Assembly (NCBI RefSeq): GCF_001591485.1
Contig: NZ_BCUZ01000004.1
Span: 18,976-82,975, forward strand
Direction: 5' to 3'
DNA: 64,000 nucleotides
Source of the DNA: Neobacillus fumarioli NBRC 102428
Lineage (GTDB): Bacteria; Bacillota; Bacilli; Bacillales; Cytobacillaceae
The notes under the pieces are model-generated. The model was not told where the DNA came from. It did not search any database and worked only from the letters and a program-made list of their open reading frames with translations. This document shows positions 55,792-64,000 of the stretch, piece by piece. A program made the translations under genes and the position numbers. Each line of letters begins with the position of its first letter. Position 1 is the stretch's first letter.

Positions 55792-57027
55792 TCAGCCACA
55801 ATCTATTCGGTTCTTCAGCATAGTATCTTCCATCATCCTTGCTGTTTCGGAAGCAATTCGTTTCCATCCATACAAGCCTTTCACCATCTGACTTCCTTTT
55901 AGTCCTATTTCCTTTGCTTTTTCGGGATTATTCATGAAGTACTGTATTTGTTCGAGCAGACTTGCGGCATTTCCAGGTACCATCCATAAACCTGTATGCA
56001 AATGCTTGACGATATTTTTCATGCCGCCTGTACCAGCGACGATTGTCGGCTTCCCTAGAACCATCGTTTCAAGAGCAACGATGCCAAATGGTTCGTACAG
56101 GCTCGGAATGACAGCCATTTCACTTCCTGATATAAGGGCATTTCTTTCTTCGTCTGATACATATCCAATAAACTTCACATACTTATCTAATTTTCTAGCA
56201 TCTATCTGATGGCGGTAAGTTTCAAGCATCGGACCCTTTCCGGCAATAACAAAGAAATAATCGAGACCTTTTTCCTTTACCAATTCCGCGGCTTCTATGA
56301 TGGTTTCAAATCCTTTTTCTTTTACCATTCGACCAATTGAGAAAATATATTTCCTTTCAGCTAATTCAGGAAAAATTTTATCCATAGTTATGGCACTTTC
56401 ATACGGTTCAATTCCATTTGGGATTACAGTGATTTTTTCCTCTCCGATCTTAAAAAGTTCGAGAAGTGATTCTTTCATGTAATCACTACATACGATGATT
56501 TGATCAGAAATATGAACTAACTGCTTCTCTTTTTCATGGATAAATCGCTGCATCTCTGTATAGATCCCATTATTCCTGCCGTACTCTGTCGCATGAATGG
56601 TAGCTAACAGGGGGATTTGAAGACAATCTTTTAAGACAATCGCTGCTGCACCAACAAGCCAGTCATGGGCATGGATCAAATCAAATGAGCACTCTGTCGC
56701 TAACTTTTCCCCCTTGAAAGCGATCGCTAAATTTAGTCCGCCAATCCAGGCCAGAAAACTTTTATCCTGCCAATTGAGGGGGAGAACACGATGAACGTTC
56801 ACTCCATAAACGGACTCCTCTTCCGGCAGCTCGTTTGCTCCAGCTGTAATCACATGGACATCATGCCCCAATTTTGCCAAATGGACCGACAAGCCAAACA
56901 CATGCCTCGAGAGGCCGCCAATAATAGCGGGCGGGTATTCCCAAGTAAGCATCAGTATTTTTAATTTTTTGCCCGGCAGCGCCTTCTCACTTCCATTTAC
57001 TTGTAGTTCGTGTTCTGTTTTATTCAT
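55792..57027 (-). CDS. yqgM: GT4 glycosyltransferase, glycogen synthase-like (YqgM)
   Basis: A 411-residue GT-B glycosyltransferase. The N-terminal domain opens LTWEYPPAIIGGLSRHVFGLS (nucleotide-sugar enzymes of the GT4 type) and includes HAHDWLVG; the C-terminal domain has SIGRMVKEKGFETIIEA and the donor-binding PSLYEPFGIVALE (E-x7-E). Acceptor and product are unknown. It starts 9 nt after the DUF4912 gene, as with yqgL-yqgM type pairs. Confidence 0.9.
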   Translation of the reverse strand: MNKTEHELQVNGSEKALPGKKLKILMLTWEYPPAIIGGLSRHVFGLSVHLAKLGHDVHVITAGANELPEEESVYGVNVHRVLPLNWQDKSFLAWIGGLNLAIAFKGEKLATECSFDLIHAHDWLVGAAAIVLKDCLQIPLLATIHATEYGRNNGIYTEMQRFIHEKEKQLVHISDQIIVCSDYMKESLLELFKIGEEKITVIPNGIEPYESAITMDKIFPELAERKYIFSIGRMVKEKGFETIIEAAELVKEKGLDYFFVIAGKGPMLETYRHQIDARKLDKYVKFIGYVSDEERNALISGSEMAVIPSLYEPFGIVALETMVLGKPTIVAGTGGMKNIVKHLHTGLWMVPGNAASLLEQIQYFMNNPEKAKEIGLKGSQMVKGLYGWKRIASETARMMEDTMLKNRIDCG

Positions 57028-57036
57028 GTCTCTCCC

Positions 57037-57486
57037 CTAATTTCCCAATTCTCCATAATAGCTGTAGGTACTGACATGCTTCCTCCATTTTACGGTATTT
57101 TCGTCATACAGATTAAATAGAGTATGAGATTCCGTATCACGATCGGATGGATTACTTGCAGTCATTTGCAGGAAATTTGATCTGAAAAAAGGAAAAAAAT
57201 CAAAATCGGGCAATTGAACGCCTAACTCTGCTATATACCTTCGATTGGGAGCCAGTCCTTTCACATACCAATAGCCATTATCATAAGGAACAGCAAATTC
57301 AAAAACTTGATGTCTATTCATGTCTGTCACATCATAAATTCTTACGATGGTCACCAAATCCGAAAAATGTAATTGAAAATAAACTGCGATTGTTTTCTTC
57401 GGCAGTTCGGAAGCATCCCAGGAAAGTAATAGTTGGCAGGGAGAAATAGACTTCAAGGACATGGAAGATGGCTTCTTCTCTTGCAC
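57037..57486 (-). CDS. DUF4912 domain protein
   Basis: A 149-residue protein of the DUF4912 family, with LLLSWDASELPKKTIAVYFQL and the core IRIYDVTD and GYWYVKGLAPNRRYIAELGVQ. The domain looks like a fibronectin-type or carbohydrate-binding beta fold (inference). It probably works with the downstream glycosyltransferase, from which 9 nt separate it. Confidence 0.85.
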   Translation of the reverse strand: MQEKKPSSMSLKSISPCQLLLSWDASELPKKTIAVYFQLHFSDLVTIVRIYDVTDMNRHQVFEFAVPYDNGYWYVKGLAPNRRYIAELGVQLPDFDFFPFFRSNFLQMTASNPSDRDTESHTLFNLYDENTVKWRKHVSTYSYYGELGN

Positions 57487-57655
57487 CCATTTGTTCGTTT
57501 CATTGACACTAAAGTTTATCGTAAGTCCCTCCGATCCATAAAGTTTTCATATATGTATGTCTAAAGGAAAACATTCCTATTTGTTGTTATCGTAACATTG
57601 GATACAGAAGGAGACAATAAACGCAATTTGTCATATTTTGCAAAACTATTAAGAA

Positions 57656-57804
57656 AAGCGCAAGCAGCTTGGTCAGCCTGCCTGCTTCTCCGAATAATCC
57701 TCCTTGTAGGCATGCGACGAGCTGAACATTTGCCTCTTCGAATGAGCTATGGCGCAGGAGCACATAACGAGGGGCTAGGCTGCTTGTGCTGGACAATTTT
57801 CGAA
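57656..57804. repeat. Structured intergenic repeat, copy 2
   Basis: AGCGCAAGCAGC (about 57657-57668) and GCTGCTTGTGCT (57778-57789) pair at the ends of a region of about 135 nt, which finishes with the same GCTGGACAATTTTCGAA as copy 1. It fills most of the 370-nt gene-free stretch 57487-57857; I see no gene there. Confidence 0.65.
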
Positions 57805-57830
57805 TTCAAGATTTTATCCTGTTTAATAAA

Positions 57831-57861
57831 ATAGGGAAACCTCACTCGAGGCCTCCCCTAT
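57831..57861 (-). terminator. Terminator after pstB
   Basis: ATAGGGGAGGCCTC and GAGGTTTCCCTAT form a hairpin overlapping the pstB stop, followed by TTTATT on the minus strand. Confidence 0.8.
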
Positions 57862-58682
57862 CCGAATCTTCCTGAAATATAATCTTTTGTTTTCTTTTCT
57901 GTTGGATTGTTAAAAATCTTTTTTGTTAGATCGTATTCAATTAAATCCCCACAATAAAAGAAGGCTGTTTGATCTGATATACGTGCCGCCTGCTGCATAT
58001 TATGTGTCACAATGATGATCGAATAGTCTTTCTTTAATTCAACAATCAATTCTTCTATTTTTGCATTTGAAATGGGGTCAAGTGCCGAAGTCGGCTCATC
58101 AAGAAGTAAAACCGCAGGTTTCATCGCGATTGCCCTCGCAATACAAAGGCGCTGCTGTTGTCCGCCTGATAGAGACATAGCTGATTGATGAAGACGGTCT
58201 TTGACTTCATCCCATAATGCCGCCTTCTTTAGACTGTCCTCCACAATTTCATCCAGTAAACTTTTCTTTCTTTTTCCGGAAAACTTTAAAGCAAGAGCAA
58301 TATTTTCATATATAGATTTTGGAAATGGATTTGGTTTTTGAAACACCATGCCGATTTCTTTCCTTAAAGCAACAGGATCAATGGTGTTAGATAAAATATT
58401 CACGCCTTCGTACATGATTTCGCCTTCCGCTCGAGCCCCCGGGATTAAATCATTCATTCGATTGATACTACGTAAGAATGTAGACTTTCCACAGCCGGAC
58501 GGACCGATAAGAGCCGTAACGGCATTTTTTTCGATTTTCATCGAAACTCCGTTCACCGCACGTTTTTTACCGTAAAAAATCTCTAAATTATTCACACTTA
58601 AAATCGTTTCAACTGGCAATTGCAAGCTGGATTTATCAGGGATATCCACCATTTTTTTTAAAGCTGTAATCATTTTTTTCAC
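57858..58682 (-). CDS. pstB: Phosphate ABC transporter ATPase PstB
   Basis: PstB powers high-affinity phosphate import. The 274 residues have Walker [11 protein letters not shown]-loop [15 protein letters not shown] (PstB-specific), signature [14 protein letters not shown], Walker [12 protein letters not shown] and the switch His. It is the only pstB here, while B. subtilis has pstBA and pstBB in tandem. It follows pstA by 8 nt. Confidence 0.97.
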   Translation of the reverse strand: MKKMITALKKMVDIPDKSSLQLPVETILSVNNLEIFYGKKRAVNGVSMKIEKNAVTALIGPSGCGKSTFLRSINRMNDLIPGARAEGEIMYEGVNILSNTIDPVALRKEIGMVFQKPNPFPKSIYENIALALKFSGKRKKSLLDEIVEDSLKKAALWDEVKDRLHQSAMSLSGGQQQRLCIARAIAMKPAVLLLDEPTSALDPISNAKIEELIVELKKDYSIIIVTHNMQQAARISDQTAFFYCGDLIEYDLTKKIFNNPTEKKTKDYISGRFG

Positions 58683-58690
58683 CCTTTTCC

Positions 58691-59578
58691 TTATTTAATA
58701 GCGGTCACTTTCCTATGAATCATCCGGCCAATCAATCGGGCCAATATATTAAAAATTAAGACAGAAATCACTAAAACAGCAGCTGAGCCATTTGCCACTT
58801 CTTTGACATCGGGGATTAACCCTTGTGTGTTAACAGCCCAAATATGAACAGCAAGTGTTTCTGCAGGCCGGAAAATATTTAAAGGCGAATTTTGTGAAAA
58901 AGGATTCCAATCTGTATAATCTAATCTTCCTGTTGACTGGCCTGCTGTAAACAACAGGGCAGCTGCTTCCCCAAATACTCTCCCGGCGGCAAGGATGGCA
59001 CCGGTTAATATGGCTGGAAAGGCACTAGGAAGTAAAATTGTTTTGATCGTGTGCCAATGGGTGACCCCTAATGCAAGACCTGCTTCTTTTTGATTGGCCG
59101 GAACAGACCGAATCGCATCTTCAGTCACTCTCACGATTACTGGGAGGTTAAAAACGGTAAGGGCCAATGATCCGCCAATAATGGTATATCCCCAGCCAGT
59201 TAATGTTACAAAGATTAATAGTCCAAACATACCAATGACAATAGAAGGAAGTGAAGCCAAAACTTCAATACAAGAACGAATCATATTGGTTACTTTCCCT
59301 GGTTTGGCGTATTCAGCCATATAAATTCCGCCGCCAACTCCAATGGGAACGGTAAAAATCATTGTAATCAAAAGTATATAAAACGAATTAAATAGCTGAT
59401 CACGTATCCCCCCACCGGCAAGCAAATTACTGGAAGGAGTCGTTAAGAAATGAACCGAAATATGTTTCATACCGTTAATGAAAACAAAAGATAAAAGACC
59501 TGCTAAAACAGAAATAATGACTAGTGCAATGGCGATAAATACAACGGTTGCAATCCGATCGGCAGTTCTTGCACTCAT
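58691..59578 (-). CDS. pstA: Phosphate ABC transporter permease PstA
   Basis: PstA is one of two permeases. The 295 residues contain about six membrane helices and the ATPase-contact EAA loop [27 protein letters not shown]. Its start overlaps the end of pstC by 4 nt. Confidence 0.96.
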   Translation of the reverse strand: MSARTADRIATVVFIAIALVIISVLAGLLSFVFINGMKHISVHFLTTPSSNLLAGGGIRDQLFNSFYILLITMIFTVPIGVGGGIYMAEYAKPGKVTNMIRSCIEVLASLPSIVIGMFGLLIFVTLTGWGYTIIGGSLALTVFNLPVIVRVTEDAIRSVPANQKEAGLALGVTHWHTIKTILLPSAFPAILTGAILAAGRVFGEAAALLFTAGQSTGRLDYTDWNPFSQNSPLNIFRPAETLAVHIWAVNTQGLIPDVKEVANGSAAVLVISVLIFNILARLIGRMIHRKVTAIK

Positions 59579-60501
59579 GAAATTTTCCTCCTTGATGATA
59601 GGTATCGGATTAGCAGAATAAAGATAAACGAAATGAGAAGAAGTAATAATCCCATTGCCCAGAGAATATTATTTTCAGAACTACCGAATGTCGTTTCACC
59701 CATAGAAAGCGTAATGATCGTGGTTAACGTAGCCGAGGGATCGAGCAGGCTATGCGGCAGATCCTTTACATTCCCGATCACCATTTGCACGGCTAAAGCT
59801 TCACCAAATGCTCTCGCCATCCCAAGAACAACAGCCGTCAACAAATTCGGAAGAGCAGCAGGAATTAACACGCTCCTAATCGTCTGCCACCTGGTTGCTC
59901 CTACGGCATATGCGCCTTCGCGAAGAGAATTGGGAAGTGACTCAAATGCATCTGTAGCAATAGATGTGATCGTTGGCAGGATCATGATCGACAGAACGAT
60001 CATCCCAGATAGTAAGCTAAAACCCAGCCCGCCAAAAGTCCACCGTACAAATGGAACCAATACCGTTAGCCCAATGAACCCATAAACAACTGAAGGAATG
60101 CCTACTAAAAGTTCAATAACAGGCTGCAGAAGTTTCTTTCCCCATGATGGGGCAATTTCTGTCATAAAAATCGCTCCTCCAATCCCAAGAGGTGCAGCGA
60201 TGAAAGCAGAGAGGAGTGTTACAGCTAATGAACCAGCGATAAATGGGAATGCTCCATATTGCGGGTTTGAGTGATCGGCTGGTTTCCAAGTACTTCCGGT
60301 TAAAAATTCTAAGATGCTAACACCATTTTTCGTAAATGATTGCAAACCTTTGAATCCCAGAAAAATCACAATTGATATCGCAGCAAAAATCATGAAATAT
60401 GCACATGCATAGACAACAATTTTTCCTCTGACTTCCCCATTCGTCCAGACTTTTTTGGACTTTAGCAATTGCTCCTTAGCTAAAGCGGTTTGATCCAACA
60501 T
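59575..60501 (-). CDS. pstC: Phosphate ABC transporter permease PstC
   Basis: The 308-residue PstC has about six helices and the EAA loop GAYAVGATRWQTIRSVLIPAALPNLLT. Start ATG at 60501 follows AGAGGTG; extension to 60537 is less likely. It pairs with PstA to form the membrane channel. Confidence 0.96.
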   Translation of the reverse strand: MLDQTALAKEQLLKSKKVWTNGEVRGKIVVYACAYFMIFAAISIVIFLGFKGLQSFTKNGVSILEFLTGSTWKPADHSNPQYGAFPFIAGSLAVTLLSAFIAAPLGIGGAIFMTEIAPSWGKKLLQPVIELLVGIPSVVYGFIGLTVLVPFVRWTFGGLGFSLLSGMIVLSIMILPTITSIATDAFESLPNSLREGAYAVGATRWQTIRSVLIPAALPNLLTAVVLGMARAFGEALAVQMVIGNVKDLPHSLLDPSATLTTIITLSMGETTFGSSENNILWAMGLLLLLISFIFILLIRYLSSRRKIS

Positions 60502-60649
60502 GAATACACCTCTGAATGAATCGGGTAAACGAAACATCGTTCACCCAATATAGCTTTTTTTCAGCTTTTTTGAATTTCTAAATCTCTTATGAGGACAAGA
60601 CAGATTTTCCATCCGTTCCTGTCCTCATATACCATACAAGAGGATAAAT

Positions 60650-61567
60650 CTATTTAGTCGTTACATTCCCTTGTGCATCACGCTCTACCTGCATTTTTGT
60701 CATAGGCAGGTAACCTTGTTTTGTGACCATAGTTGATTGAACTTCTTTGCTCATCATGAAATCAAGGAATGCTTTTTCAAGTTCTGTAGGTTCTCCCTTT
60801 GTATACATGTGTTCGTAAGCCCAAACCGGGAACTTGCCGGACTGTACGTTCTCTGCAGTTGGGGCTACACCATCAATAGAAAGTGGTGTTACTGATTGAT
60901 CATTCAAATAGGAAAAAGCTAGATATCCAATGGCTCCAGGAGTTTCTGCGATAATCTTTTTCACCGTATTCGAAGCATCTTGAGTAATTCCTTCTGCCGG
61001 CTTTGCACCGTCTAGAGCCAATTTATCGAAGATCGCACGAGTTCCAGAAGATTCTGGGCGATTCACTAGCGTAATTTTTTGATCTGGACCGCCAAGCTCT
61101 TTCCAGTTCGTGATTTTTCCAGTGAAAACTTTTATTAAATCAGCTTTTTTAATATCTTTAATCCCGACTTTTGGATTTACCGCCGCAGTAATTCCTACAA
61201 CTGCCACTTTATGATCAGTCAGTCCGGATATATTTTTCTCTTCGGCAAAAACATCTGAGTTTCCAATCTGTACAGCCCCTTGCGAAACTTGGGAAAGGCC
61301 TGTCCCAGATCCGCCGCCATTGACTTGGATACTCACTTTTGGATGTTGATTCATAAATTCTTCACCAGCAGCAGATACTAATGGCTGTAACGCAGTTGAT
61401 CCTGAAATAACTAGTGAACCGGTAAGTTCCTTGCCTTGTGCTGATGAAGCATTATTCTTTCCAGTTTGATTCGTTTTGTCTGTTGATGTTCCGCCGCTGC
61501 AGGCTGCCGTGATGATCATTACCGCGGATAAAATGGCTGGAAGACTAAATTTTTTCAAACGTTTCAT
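60650..61567 (-). CDS. pstS: Phosphate-binding lipoprotein PstS
   Basis: The 305-residue lipoprotein captures phosphate outside the membrane. The signal ends in ITAACSGG, with the lipid-bearing Cys. The phosphate-binding pattern SGSTALQPLV near residue 60 and NGGGSGTGLSQV and NRPESSGTRAIF later are family marks. ATG 61567 lies 9 nt after AGGGGG; ATG 61573 is too close. It is first in pstSCAB, behind the PhoP box array. Confidence 0.97.
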   Translation of the reverse strand: MKRLKKFSLPAILSAVMIITAACSGGTSTDKTNQTGKNNASSAQGKELTGSLVISGSTALQPLVSAAGEEFMNQHPKVSIQVNGGGSGTGLSQVSQGAVQIGNSDVFAEEKNISGLTDHKVAVVGITAAVNPKVGIKDIKKADLIKVFTGKITNWKELGGPDQKITLVNRPESSGTRAIFDKLALDGAKPAEGITQDASNTVKKIIAETPGAIGYLAFSYLNDQSVTPLSIDGVAPTAENVQSGKFPVWAYEHMYTKGEPTELEKAFLDFMMSKEVQSTMVTKQGYLPMTKMQVERDAQGNVTTK

Positions 61568-61631
61568 TTGCATTTTCCCCCTAAGAATCAACTGATTAAT
61601 TTCCCTTACACAGTTAAGACTACTATCACTC

Positions 61632-61692
61632 TGTAAAAGGGGTATTAACCAAATGTAAAGAGGATGTAAAGTGATGGTTTAAAAATTGTAAA
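61632..61692. promoter_or_regulatory. PhoP box array upstream of pstS
   Basis: On the minus strand six hexamers (TTTACA, TAAACC, TTTACA, TTTACA, TTAATA, TTTACA) stand at an exact 11-bp period, starting at plus positions 61632, 61643, 61654, 61665, 61676 and 61687. This is the TT(A/T/C)ACA tandem pattern bound by PhoP-P. Phosphate-starvation induction of pstSCAB is inferred. Confidence 0.88.
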
Positions 61693-61707
61693 TAGGGGCA
61701 TAAAAAA

Positions 61708-61730
61708 ACCTGCCTCAAATTGAGACAGGT
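61708..61730 (-). terminator. Terminator after pbpA
   Basis: ACCTGTCTCA and TGAGGCAGGT form a hairpin followed by seven T on the minus strand. Confidence 0.9.
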
Positions 61731-61737
61731 ATTGATC

Positions 61738-63882
61738 TTACTGACCGCTGCTTTGATTAGCAGTGTTATCAGTTGTATTTGTATTAGAAGTATTATCAGT
61801 TGTATTAGTATTCGCAGTATTCCCGCCTGCTGCGCGAGCTTTCTTTAAATTGAAGTAAGCATCCATTACTTGGCGGCCAAGGATATCAGCCAGCGGCGTA
61901 CCTGTGCCTTCATAAGCCCAAGGTACCAGAACAGCTACAGCCACTTCAGGATTATCGAATGGCGCAAAGCCGACAAGACTTGTGTTAATGACAGGTGTGC
62001 CCCACTTGCTTCGATCAGCACCATAATAGAAAGCCTGGGCTGTACCTGTTTTACCGGCAGGATCATATGTGGCACCTCTAAAATAGGAAACTGCAGTACC
62101 ATCCCCTACCGTCATAACCATATGAAATCCTTCTTGCACCCTTTTAATCCATGATTCTTTCATATCGATTCGATTGAGGACATTTGGTTCAATTTCTTTA
62201 ATAACCGGGCCGGGCTTGTTACTAGTAGTATCCGGTTCACGGATTTCCTTAACAATATGCGGCTGCATCCGGTAGCCGCCATTGGCAATCGTCGAAACAT
62301 ATTGAGCCAACTGCAGCGCTGTATACGTATCATACTGCCCTATGGCCAAGTCAAGAAGCAAACCTGGTTTTCTCTCAGGTCCTTGAACGCCAGGGGTTTC
62401 ATTTGGCAAGTCAATTCCAGTCCGGACTCCAAGGCCGAATTCACTAAAATAATTTCGCATTGTATCGAAAGTTTTTAGATTTAAATCCAGCGGCTGATGT
62501 GGTACGTAATGACCGCCTGCCATAGCAATCACCGTTTTCCACATATATACGTTGGATGATACTTGGAGAGCTCTTAAGTCATTAATCTCTCCGAAGGTTT
62601 TCCATGATTTCTTTGGAGGCGTTCCTTTAATTTCCAGCGGTTCATCCACTTGTGTTGAATTAGGATGAATCGCACCTGTTTGATAACCGGTTAAGATAGT
62701 TGCCCCTTTAACGGCAGACCCTACAGCATATGAAGTTGTAAAAGTCCCGAGCGCATCGTCCTGCATTTGTTCTTTACCTGTTTTTTTATCGGTGACAATC
62801 TTCTTTCCGACTAATGACAGAACTTCCCCTGTATGTGGATCCATCACGACCACATATGCCCGGTCTAAAAGAGCTGAATTCGGATCTTGCTTTTGTTGCC
62901 ACATTCCATCTTCGACAATCTTTTCTATTTGCTTCTGGAGATCCATATCGATCGTTAATACAAGATCATCACCCCGTTGACCTTGTTTAACAACTTGCGT
63001 TGATATGCCCTTTCCGCTTGAATCTGTCACATTTTTCATTTCAGCCTTTACACCATGCAGAACATTTTCATACTCTTGTTCAATATAGCTTGTTCCGACA
63101 CGGTCATTCCGGCTGTAACCTTGAGCCAAATACTGCTGTGCCAAATCTTTTGGTAAGCCAGCCTGCTCAGATGATACATCCCCTAAAATGGATTTTAACG
63201 TATCGCCGAAAACATAATTTCGTTCCCAGTCTGTCGTCGTATCAACTCCAGGGAGATTTTCCAGATTTTCGCTGACTGCAGCGAATTCTTCAGGACTTAC
63301 ATCTTTATTTTTCACAATTTGCGGGGTCATGGCATATCCACTGTTAAACTGCTTTAGAATTGCAATGACCTTGAGGTCCTCTTGGGAATAGTTTAACTCC
63401 GACGCCGGGACTCTTTTCAGCTGCATTTGATAAATTTTCTTACTATCCCATTTCTTTTGTTCAGCTGGAGTAATTAGCTTTTGGGCTTTTTTAGGATTTT
63501 TTATGAGCCAATAATCCCTCTTATCCCGGTCGCTGACTTTCGACGTATCAATATTGATCATTTTCGACAGTTTTTCTGCTGTTTCAAGCATTTTTTGCTG
63601 GCTTGTATTCTGGGACTTTGTGTAAGTGATTGCATTTAGCGGGGTATTATCGACAATAACATCCCCATTGCGGTCATACATTTTACCGCGGGGCACCGTA
63701 TTGCTAACCGTAACGGCATCTGTCCGCTGCAATTCCCGCTTATAATCATCACCATATACGATTTGAATGACACCAAGGCGCAATATCAAGGTCGAAAAAA
63801 GCAAAAACACGACAAGGAAGATCATATTCAAGCGAAATGGAACATGCGACTTTTTCTTTTTCTTTTCCTTCTTTTTATTCAA
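61738..63882 (-). CDS. pbpA: Class B penicillin-binding protein PbpA (PBP2a-like)
   Basis: PbpA is a monofunctional transpeptidase that cross-links the lateral wall of rods. The 714 residues start with a strongly basic segment (KKKEKKKKK) and one membrane helix (about 18-40), then the pedestal domain and the transpeptidase domain with SAVK (SxxK), SSN and KTGTAQ. The C-terminal 27 residues are an Asn/Thr repeat rich in NTTDNT, likely disordered. It is the gene before pst in B. subtilis (yqgF). About 120 nt upstream to the window edge show no gene. Confidence 0.96.
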   Translation of the reverse strand: MNKKKEKKKKKSHVPFRLNMIFLVVFLLFSTLILRLGVIQIVYGDDYKRELQRTDAVTVSNTVPRGKMYDRNGDVIVDNTPLNAITYTKSQNTSQQKMLETAEKLSKMINIDTSKVSDRDKRDYWLIKNPKKAQKLITPAEQKKWDSKKIYQMQLKRVPASELNYSQEDLKVIAILKQFNSGYAMTPQIVKNKDVSPEEFAAVSENLENLPGVDTTTDWERNYVFGDTLKSILGDVSSEQAGLPKDLAQQYLAQGYSRNDRVGTSYIEQEYENVLHGVKAEMKNVTDSSGKGISTQVVKQGQRGDDLVLTIDMDLQKQIEKIVEDGMWQQKQDPNSALLDRAYVVVMDPHTGEVLSLVGKKIVTDKKTGKEQMQDDALGTFTTSYAVGSAVKGATILTGYQTGAIHPNSTQVDEPLEIKGTPPKKSWKTFGEINDLRALQVSSNVYMWKTVIAMAGGHYVPHQPLDLNLKTFDTMRNYFSEFGLGVRTGIDLPNETPGVQGPERKPGLLLDLAIGQYDTYTALQLAQYVSTIANGGYRMQPHIVKEIREPDTTSNKPGPVIKEIEPNVLNRIDMKESWIKRVQEGFHMVMTVGDGTAVSYFRGATYDPAGKTGTAQAFYYGADRSKWGTPVINTSLVGFAPFDNPEVAVAVLVPWAYEGTGTPLADILGRQVMDAYFNLKKARAAGGNTANTNTTDNTSNTNTTDNTANQSSGQ

Positions 63883-64000
63883 TCAGAATCCCACATCCTT
63901 TACTCAGGGCTTGCAAACAATATCTATTGTATAAGATAAATACGTTTTTTTCTATGAAGAACGCTTGCCAATTTTATCATCGAAATTTAATACTAAAAAA

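Noticed and set aside
1..64000. CRISPR array, tRNA, rRNA, insertion sequence or prophage
   Set aside because: No regularly spaced repeats, tRNA-like cloverleafs, transposase or integrase genes were seen. The nrdJ introns are the only mobile elements recognised.

Overview
The window is a chromosomal segment of an endospore-forming member of the Bacillaceae (Bacillus sensu lato). The evidence is a complete spoIIIA operon, spoIVB, a comG competence operon, low-G+C sequence, strong AGGAGG-type ribosome sites with frequent TTG/GTG starts, and gene order that follows the yqg-yqh region of Bacillus subtilis from pbpA to spoIVB. Most genes lie on the minus strand. The species cannot be named from the sequence alone.

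Layout from left to right. 1-9.9 kb: spoIVB (cut by the window edge), recN, ahrC, a TlyA-type methyltransferase, dxs, ispA, xseB, xseA, folD, nusB (DNA repair, arginine control, isoprenoid and folate metabolism). 10.1-12.4 kb: an Asp23-family gene and accC-accB (fatty acid synthesis). 12.6-17.8 kb: spoIIIAH to spoIIIAA, which build the mother cell to forespore channel, behind a clear sigma-E type promoter. 18-22.7 kb: efp, an M24 peptidase, membrane proteins and a patatin-like lipase. 22.9-27.7 kb: an accessory block holding a secreted NlpC/P60 hydrolase and a class II (B12-dependent) ribonucleotide reductase gene, nrdJ. 27.9-33.6 kb: lipM, a rhodanese, and gcvT-gcvPA-gcvPB behind a glycine riboswitch. 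33.8-36.3 kb: a SNF2 helicase and yqhG. 36.3-40.6 kb: yqzE and comGA-GG. 40.8-45.8 kb: an iron-siderophore ABC transporter and a divergent, frameshifted flavin reductase, with Fur boxes between them. 46-57.5 kb: yqg housekeeping and envelope genes (glcK, gluP rhomboid protease, LysM-M14 peptidase, rpmG, a glycosyltransferase). 57.8-63.9 kb: the pst phosphate transporter behind a six-hexamer PhoP box, and the class B penicillin-binding protein pbpA.

The most unusual object is nrdJ. Its 850-codon reading frame is split into three exons by two intervening sequences that have group I intron features. The first (about 1.17 kb) carries a LAGLIDADG homing endonuclease gene broken by one in-frame TGA. 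The second (about 280 nt) has no reading frame and sits inside the codons of the active-site Asn-Pro-Cys-Gly-Glu motif. Upstream lie two NrdR-like boxes and a leader with three mutually complementary arms. Other points of note are an apparent ATT start codon for spoIIIAD, the one-base frameshift in the iron-linked reductase, absence of sinIR-tapA-sipW-tasA, mntR and aroQ from their usual places, and two copies of a structured intergenic repeat.
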